NCBI GenBank assembly: GCA_009692425.1
Contig: SHZF01000010.1
Location: 1 to 64,000 of the forward strand
Origin: Myxococcales bacterium
Lineage (GTDB): Bacteria; Myxococcota_A; UBA9042
DNA length: 64,000 bases
Direction: 5' to 3'
Below are positions 58,906 to 64,000 of the stretch, piece by piece (position 1 is the first letter of the stretch; each line of letters begins with the position of its first letter). The notes under the pieces were generated by a model, which made no database searches, had not been told where the DNA came from, and saw only the letters and a list, made by a program, of their open reading frames with translations. A program made the position numbers and the translations under genes.

Positions 58906-60370
58906 GGACGGCCTCCGGTTCCTTGGCGAGTGCGCTGGCGTCATGGTCTGCCGCGGCGTGAGCGTGGGCTCCGGCCTCGGCGCGGGCGCTGCCGTCTGCG
59001 TGGCCGTGCGCGGGCTTCTGGGCCCAGCCCGACACCGCCTTGACCTCGGCGATGGCGATGGTCGGCAACACGCGGGTGAACAACAGGAACAACGTAAAGA
59101 AGATGCCGAACGAGCCGAGCAGCGTCATGTACTCGACCCACGTCGGCGAATACATCGCCCACGACGACGGCAGGTAGTCACGGTGCAGCGACGTCACGAT
59201 GATGACGAAGCGCTCGAACCACATGCCGATGTTGACCACGATCGACATCACGAACATGACCGGGATGCTGGTGCGCATCTTCTTGAACCAGAACACCTGC
59301 GGGCTGATCACGTTGCAGCTGACCATGATCCAGTAGGCCCACGACATCGGCCCCGTCGCGCGGTTCACGAAGGTGAAGCCTTCGTAATTGCTGCCGGAGT
59401 ACCACGCCATCAGGAACTCGGTCGCGTACGCCAAGCCCACCATCATGCCCGTCGCGGTGATGATGAGGCACATGTTCTCGAGGTGCTTGATCGTGATCAG
59501 GTGCTCGATCTGCAGCACCTTGCGCGCGATGATCAGCAGCGTCATGACCATCGCGAAACCCGAAAAAATCGCGCCGGCGACGAAGTAGGGCGGGAAGATC
59601 GTCGTGTGCCAGCCGGGAATCACCGAAGTCGCGAAGTCGGTCGACACGATGGTGTGCACGCTGAGGACGAGCGGCGTCGACAGGCCCGCGAGGCACATGT
59701 AGACCGTCTCGTAGTGGCTCCAATGCTTGTTCGATCCCGACCAGCCGAGGCTGAGCGTGCCGTAGATCGTGCGGCGCAGCTTCGTCTTGGCGCGGTCGCG
59801 CACCGTGGCGAGGTCTGGGATCAGGCCGATGAACCAGAACACCGCCGAAATCGTGAAGTACGTCGAGATCGCGAACATGTCCCAGACGAGCGGGCTGCGG
59901 AAGTTCGTCCACAGCGGGCCGCGCAGGTTCGGATACGGCACGAACCACACAGCGCCGAACCACGGGCGGCCCATGTGGATGAGCGGGAACATCGCCGCGC
60001 AGAGCACCGCGAAAAGCGTCATGGCCTCGGCCGACCGGTTGATCGAGGTGCGCCACTTCTGGCGGAACAGGAACAGGATCGCCGAGATCAGCGTGCCGGC
60101 GTGGCCGATGCCGATCCAGAACACGAAGTTCGTGATGTCGAAGCCCCAGCCGATGGTCTTGTTCAGCCCCCACGTGCCGATGCCTTCGTAAAGCTGCCAA
60201 CTGATGGTGGCGATGCCCGAGAGCGCGACGAGTCCGGTGGCCGCGGTGACCGCGTACCACAGCATCGAGGGCTTGCGCTCCATCGGCGCGAGCACTTGCT
60301 CGGTGATGTCGTGCAGGCTCGGGCTTCCGAGCACGAGGGGTTCGCGCAGGTGCGAGGCGGTGGCGCTCAT
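58898..60370 (-). CDS. actC: Alternative complex III, NrfD-like membrane subunit ActC
   Basis: A 490-residue quinol-binding subunit of the NrfD/PsrC family. Start ATG at 60370. Helices include MLWYAVTAATGLVALSGIAT, FVFWIGIGHAGTLISAILFL, INRSAEAMTLFAVLCAAMFP, FAISTYFTISAVFWFIGLIP and LLGSFGIFFTLFLLFTRVLP. HMGRPWFGAVWFVPYPNLRG and TEFLMAWYSGSNYEGF are hallmark segments. The tail is His/Ala-rich (HAHAAADHD). The gap to actB is 43 bases. Confidence 0.94.
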   Translation of the reverse strand: MSATASHLREPLVLGSPSLHDITEQVLAPMERKPSMLWYAVTAATGLVALSGIATISWQLYEGIGTWGLNKTIGWGFDITNFVFWIGIGHAGTLISAILFLFRQKWRTSINRSAEAMTLFAVLCAAMFPLIHMGRPWFGAVWFVPYPNLRGPLWTNFRSPLVWDMFAISTYFTISAVFWFIGLIPDLATVRDRAKTKLRRTIYGTLSLGWSGSNKHWSHYETVYMCLAGLSTPLVLSVHTIVSTDFATSVIPGWHTTIFPPYFVAGAIFSGFAMVMTLLIIARKVLQIEHLITIKHLENMCLIITATGMMVGLAYATEFLMAWYSGSNYEGFTFVNRATGPMSWAYWIMVSCNVISPQVFWFKKMRTSIPVMFVMSIVVNIGMWFERFVIIVTSLHRDYLPSSWAMYSPTWVEYMTLLGSFGIFFTLFLLFTRVLPTIAIAEVKAVSGWAQKPAHGHADGSARAEAGAHAHAAADHDASALAKEPEAVHA

Positions 60371-60413
60371 GGGACAGGGGCCTCCGTGCGGGCGGGTCGG
60401 GCGCGAGGGCCCA

Positions 60414-63400
60414 TCAGCCGTGGGGTGCGGCGGCCGGCGCCGCGTGATCGTGACCGGGCTCATGACCGTGGCCGTGGAGCGGGTTGGCCAGAGCCGCGCC
60501 GTCTTTCGACCCCGAGCCGTCCTCGAAGTTGTCGAGCATGTCTTTGGGCCGCACCTTTGTCAGGTACGTGACTGCGGGCTGCGTGCCCACCTCGACCAGC
60601 GCCGCGTAGCCGCGCGGGTCTTGGTACGCCTTGCGCACGCCGGAACCTTCTTCGTTGAGGTCGCCGAACACCAGCGCATTTGTCGGGCAGGTCTGTTGGC
60701 ACGCGGTCACAACGTCGCCGTCTTGCAACGTGCGGTGTTCGCGCACGGCGTCGGCCTTGGACTCCTGAATGCGCTGCACGCAGAAGCTGCACTTCTCCAT
60801 CACACCCCGGCTGCGGCGCACGACGTCGGGGTTCAGCGCCAGCGTGACGAGGTCGGCGTCGAACTTGTCGGCCATCTCGGTGGTCGGGTAGTTGAACCAG
60901 TTGAAGCGCCGCACCTTGTACGCGCAGTTGTTGGCACAGTAGCGCGTGCCGACGCAGCGGTTGTACACCTGCGCGTTGAGGCCTTCGGTCGTGTGCACGG
61001 TCGCCAGCACGGGGCAGACCGTCTCGCAGCCGGCGTTGTCGCAGTGCTGGCACATCATGGGCATGTGCACGACCTCGGGGTTGTCGGCCAGCGCCAGCAG
61101 GTCGTCGCGCGTGGCCGTCCAATCGTATTCGCCGCGCTGGAGGCGCTTGCGCTCGCTGAAGTAGCGGTCAATGCGCATCCAGTGCATCTCGCGGCGCACC
61201 AGCACCTCGTGCTTGCCGACGACCGGAATGTTGTTCTCGACGTTGCACGCAATGACGCAGGCGCCGCACCCGGTGCACGAGTTCAGATCGACAGCGAGGC
61301 CCCACTTGTGGCCGGGGTACTCGTGGCGCGGCCACAGCGTGCGGGCGTACCGCTTGTCGGGGTGGTTGGGGTCGCGCAGCATGCCTTCGAGCGCGGGGTT
61401 GCCGGCGGTCGGGTCGTGCTGCCACGCGGCCAGGGTCGTCTCCTTGACCACGTCGCGGTGCTCGTAGCTGTGGTGCGTCTGGCTGAATGCGACCGGTTCG
61501 GTGCGGCCCGTCGCGGCGACATCGCATTTCAGCAAGCCGCCCAGCGCCGCGAACGGCCATGCGTCGGCACCATGGCCGTCGGCGATGCGGCCGACTCCCT
61601 TGCGCCCGTAGCCGACGGCGACGGCGATGACCCCGTCATGCGTGCCGGGTGCGAGCACGACGGGAAGTTCTACTTTCACTGCGCCGGCCGTCACCGTCAC
61701 CACGTCGGAACTCGCCAGCCCGAGCTTGGCGGCCGTCGCCGGCGCGATGCACGCGTAGTTGCCCCACGTCGCCTTCGTCAGCGGATCGGGCAGTTCCTGC
61801 AGGAACGGGTTGTTGGCGTGGCGACCATCGCGCAGCCCGACCTTTTCGTAGAGCACCAGTTCGTAGGCGCCCTGGCCACCGACCGCCAGCGCCGGGACCG
61901 CAAGGGCTTGCGCCACGCCCGCCGGGTCGAAACGCCAGGGCGGCGGCGGTTCGAGCACCGGGGCCATTGCCGGAGTCGCCTCGGCGGCCAAGGCCACTGC
62001 GGAGGCGTCTGCCGCCAAGCCGACCGCAGAGGCATCGCCCGCCAATCCGACCGCGGATGCATCCATGGCAAGGTCGGCGCCTGGCGCGGGAGCGACGAGT
62101 TCCGCCAAACCCGGCTGGGCTGTCGGGAGCGCACCGGCCTGCGGAGCCGCGACTTCTGTCGGGCCGCCCGCGCGGATGGCAACGGCGCCAAAATGGCACG
62201 CTGTCTGCTTGACGCGGTCACGCCGCAACCAGGCGTAGCCGTCGTGCACGGCCTTGTCCCAGAACGCCTGGAACCCGCTGCCGGCCTCGACCGCACGCGG
62301 GTGTACGAGCGCGGCCCACGACTGCTGCATGAACGCGTAGAAGCCACCCGAGACGCCAGCCGCCGCCAGCAGGACATCTTCGGCCTGGCGCGTGTCGAAC
62401 AGGGGCCGCACCAGCGGTTGCTGCACGCCCAGCAGGCCGGCACGCACTTCGACGTCGCCCCATGCTTCGAGCGAGTGGTTGATGGCCGCCGCGAGCTTGC
62501 AAGCCTGAGTGGTCTCGTCGTTGCGCGTCGTCAGGGCCAGCGAGAACGTTGCCTTGGCCAGACCACTGCGCCAGCCGGCGGCGTGGGCCGACGCGTGGCA
62601 CGGATTGACGTCCCACAGCACCACGCGGGCCACCTGCCCACCGTTGAGCGCGGCCACGAGCGCGGCTTCGGTCCCGGCTTCGACGCCCACTTGCAGCGGC
62701 GTGTCGAGGTCGAGCGTCTGGCCGTAGTTCTTGCACAGGTCGTTGACAGCCGCGACCGCACCCTGAACGGCGACGTCGGCTGAGCCCGCCACGACGAGGC
62801 CCTTGCCTTCGTGTGCCAGCAATGCTTTGGCCTGGGCGTCGAGCCAGGCGCCGTGTGCTGTAGCCGGCACCGCGACCGGCATCGGAAAGCCCTTTGCCTT
62901 GGCCACGCGGTCGAGCAGGCCCAGCGCCAGCGCCCTCATCTCGCTCGGCAACACGCGAATGCGGTCGTCGGCGTTCGAGCCCGTCAGGCTCAGGTGCGCT
63001 TCAGCCAGCGCCAGCACGGCCATGGTCTTGCGCTCGGCGCCCACCTTGCGGGTCTGCGCCCAGCCCTTCGCATGCCCGACCGGGTCAAGCCACGTGCCCA
63101 AGAAGTCGGCGCCGAGGCTGACGACATGGTCGGTGTTCTCGAAGCGATACGACGGGATCGCCGCCTTGCCGTGGGTGAGCGCGTGGGCCGCGCGGATGGC
63201 CGAACCGCCGGCCTCGTCGAGTTCCACGTGCTCGGCGCCCGGGAACGCTTGCCGGAACGCCTGGACCGCCGCCCGCGTCGCCGGGCCCGTGATTGGCCGC
63301 GTCACAAGGACGAGACCACCCGACGCCTTGGCCTCCGCCAGTCCCTGGACCAGCGCGGCGTCGAGGGCCGCCCATTGCGCGGGCTTGCCGCCGACCAGCG

Positions 63401-63869
63401 GCCCTCGCAAGCGATCGCCATCATACAGATCGATGACCTGCGCCTGGCCCACCGCGCACACCCCGCCCTTCGACACCGGGTGCTGCGGGTTGCCCTCGAT
63501 TTTGATCGGTCGACCATCGCGTGACTTGACGAGTGTGCCGCAACCGGCCGCACATCCGCGACAAGTTGACGCATAGTCGACGGCCTTGCCCGGGTAGATG
63601 CCCTCGGGCTTGTCGACGTACGGCAGCGCGACCGTCTTCGGCAAGCGCGCACAGCCCTCGGCCGCCAAGCCCGCGGCGGCGAACGTCGCGCCCAACAGCT
63701 TCATGAATTCGCGACGCGCCACGTCGTCGGCTGCGCTCGGGGGCAGGCCGATTTCACGGTCGCGTGCAGTCGCGAGCGCAGGGTCGTTGAGCAGGTCGTC
63801 AACGCTCTGGAAGCGACGGACGGCCGTCGGATCGGTGGAGCGGGTGGCGGGCGTGGGCTTGTGGACCAT
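60414..63869 (-). CDS. actB: Alternative complex III, iron-sulfur/molybdopterin-fold subunit ActB
   Basis: A 1151-residue periplasmic subunit. The N-terminus has a Tat-type motif (RREFMKLLGATFAAAG). The first ~750 residues have the fold of molybdopterin oxidoreductases without a functional cofactor in this family (STCRGCAAGCGTLVKSRDGR, then GVCAVGQAQVIDLYDGDR). The C-terminal ~300 residues carry the cluster-binding ferredoxin domain: DLNSCTGCGACVIACNVENN, MMCQHCDNAGCETVCPVLAT, YNRCVGTRYCANNCAYKVRR and KCSFCVQRIQ ... ACQQTCPTNALVFGD. It relays electrons from the quinol site to heme subunits. Near residues 600-630 a short repeat (DASAVGLA, three times) interrupts a linker. GAGGG at about ten bases upstream of the ATG. 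actA should precede it, off the window edge. Confidence 0.94.
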   Translation of the reverse strand: MVHKPTPATRSTDPTAVRRFQSVDDLLNDPALATARDREIGLPPSAADDVARREFMKLLGATFAAAGLAAEGCARLPKTVALPYVDKPEGIYPGKAVDYASTCRGCAAGCGTLVKSRDGRPIKIEGNPQHPVSKGGVCAVGQAQVIDLYDGDRLRGPLVGGKPAQWAALDAALVQGLAEAKASGGLVLVTRPITGPATRAAVQAFRQAFPGAEHVELDEAGGSAIRAAHALTHGKAAIPSYRFENTDHVVSLGADFLGTWLDPVGHAKGWAQTRKVGAERKTMAVLALAEAHLSLTGSNADDRIRVLPSEMRALALGLLDRVAKAKGFPMPVAVPATAHGAWLDAQAKALLAHEGKGLVVAGSADVAVQGAVAAVNDLCKNYGQTLDLDTPLQVGVEAGTEAALVAALNGGQVARVVLWDVNPCHASAHAAGWRSGLAKATFSLALTTRNDETTQACKLAAAINHSLEAWGDVEVRAGLLGVQQPLVRPLFDTRQAEDVLLAAAGVSGGFYAFMQQSWAALVHPRAVEAGSGFQAFWDKAVHDGYAWLRRDRVKQTACHFGAVAIRAGGPTEVAAPQAGALPTAQPGLAELVAPAPGADLAMDASAVGLAGDASAVGLAADASAVALAAEATPAMAPVLEPPPPWRFDPAGVAQALAVPALAVGGQGAYELVLYEKVGLRDGRHANNPFLQELPDPLTKATWGNYACIAPATAAKLGLASSDVVTVTAGAVKVELPVVLAPGTHDGVIAVAVGYGRKGVGRIADGHGADAWPFAALGGLLKCDVAATGRTEPVAFSQTHHSYEHRDVVKETTLAAWQHDPTAGNPALEGMLRDPNHPDKRYARTLWPRHEYPGHKWGLAVDLNSCTGCGACVIACNVENNIPVVGKHEVLVRREMHWMRIDRYFSERKRLQRGEYDWTATRDDLLALADNPEVVHMPMMCQHCDNAGCETVCPVLATVHTTEGLNAQVYNRCVGTRYCANNCAYKVRRFNWFNYPTTEMADKFDADLVTLALNPDVVRRSRGVMEKCSFCVQRIQESKADAVREHRTLQDGDVVTACQQTCPTNALVFGDLNEEGSGVRKAYQDPRGYAALVEVGTQPAVTYLTKVRPKDMLDNFEDGSGSKDGAALANPLHGHGHEPGHDHAAPAAAPHG
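61983..62063 (-). repeat. Three tandem 27-base repeats inside actB
   Basis: Three 27-base units (62037-62063, 62010-62036, 61983-62009) encode DASAVGLAG, DASAVGLAA and DASAVALAA on the minus strand, in an Ala-rich linker of ActB between domains. The DNA units differ at several silent sites, so the repeat is older than the one at 11245. Confidence 0.85.
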
Positions 63870-64000
63870 CTCGAACCCTCTTTGCTACGTCACGAGTCGG
63901 TGCCGGGCGGCGAGTCGGTGCCGAGCGACGTGAGCGCAGGGAGCGCGCCGGCGTGGACGCGGGGAGTACGCCGGCTTGGATGCGGACGCCGATCTTGCGG
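63870..64000 (-). other. Upstream of actB; possibly the 3' end of actA
   Basis: One minus-strand frame is open from the window edge to a TGA at 63890-63892 and ends ALPALTSLGTDSPPGTDS. By operon order the C-terminus of pentaheme ActA would be expected here, but these 36 codons show no heme motif or other diagnostic residues. Two GTCGGTGCCG-G/A-GCG direct repeats (63896-63926) lie in the stretch. Confidence 0.25.

Noticed and set aside
60204-62783. An 859-codon plus-strand open frame opposite actB
   Set aside because: Antisense shadow of actB, whose iron-sulfur motifs are unmistakable.
63869-63890. AGAGGGTTCGAG on the minus strand as a tRNA T-loop
   Set aside because: No acceptor stem or other arms surround it, and it lies immediately before the actB start.

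Overview
The window is very GC-rich DNA, densely packed with genes on both strands and with long shadow reading frames opposite most real genes. The gene content points to a Gram-negative, Myxococcota-like ('deltaproteobacterial') organism. The evidence is lipoproteins built from MopE-type Asp/Cys repeats and from Dictyostelium-type Cys repeats, a cytochrome lipoprotein, an alternative complex III operon, FtsEX with an EnvC-like factor, outer-membrane proteins, several periplasmic parvulin-like foldases, and remnants of a Ser/Thr kinase. No rRNA, tRNA or CRISPR array was seen. The taxonomic call is inference from gene content only.

Layout. 1-553: the end of an AceE/transketolase-type gene and a decayed PIN-domain fragment. 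554-4175: an inositol-monophosphatase/ADP-ribosylglycohydrolase fusion converging on nadB. 4181-14076: a surface-protein block with three large lipoproteins (CTDC-repeat Cys-rich protein, MopE-repeat protein, beta-propeller/diheme cytochrome) separated by degraded DNA. 14151-17237 (minus): glycosyltransferase, a frameshifted deacetylase-like gene and a sensor kinase. 17386-23866 (plus): PpiD-like foldase, uvrC, a lipid-kinase-like gene and an epoxide-hydrolase-like gene. 24050-30175: methyltransferase, double-parvulin lipoprotein, pheS and pheT. 30201-33980: a translationally coupled run of two GT4 glycosyltransferases, a hydrolase and a Trm112-like protein. 34002-40707 (minus): outer-membrane protein, MlaC-like protein, TolC-like protein, lysine 5,6-aminomutase KamE/KamD and two small envelope proteins. 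40802-44377 (minus): a HabA-like membrane protein with the proton-translocating transhydrogenase PntAB. 44536-47567 (minus): ftsE-ftsX-envC. 47826-53779 (plus): outer-membrane protein, SurA/PrsA-like lipoprotein, aroQ, efp and a large TPR protein. 53860-56078 (minus): D12-class adenine methyltransferase, lexA with a readable SOS promoter/operator, and a PAAR protein. 56444-63869 (minus): actF-actE-actD-actC-actB of alternative complex III; actA should lie just beyond the right edge.

How the genes work together. Most of the content is housekeeping plus envelope biogenesis: division-linked peptidoglycan splitting, periplasmic folding, outer-membrane lipid traffic and efflux, and a respiratory module (PntAB and alternative complex III). 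The accessory signals are the surface lipoprotein block, an orphan KamDE aminomutase, the IMPase-ARH fusion, an IS21-end-like triple repeat between lexA and a DNA methylase, and a short degenerate repeat present in two distant places whose substitution pattern suggests it was once protein-coding. I did not find a clear-cut unknown defence or biosynthetic system. The best candidates for something new are listed in the findings with their limits.
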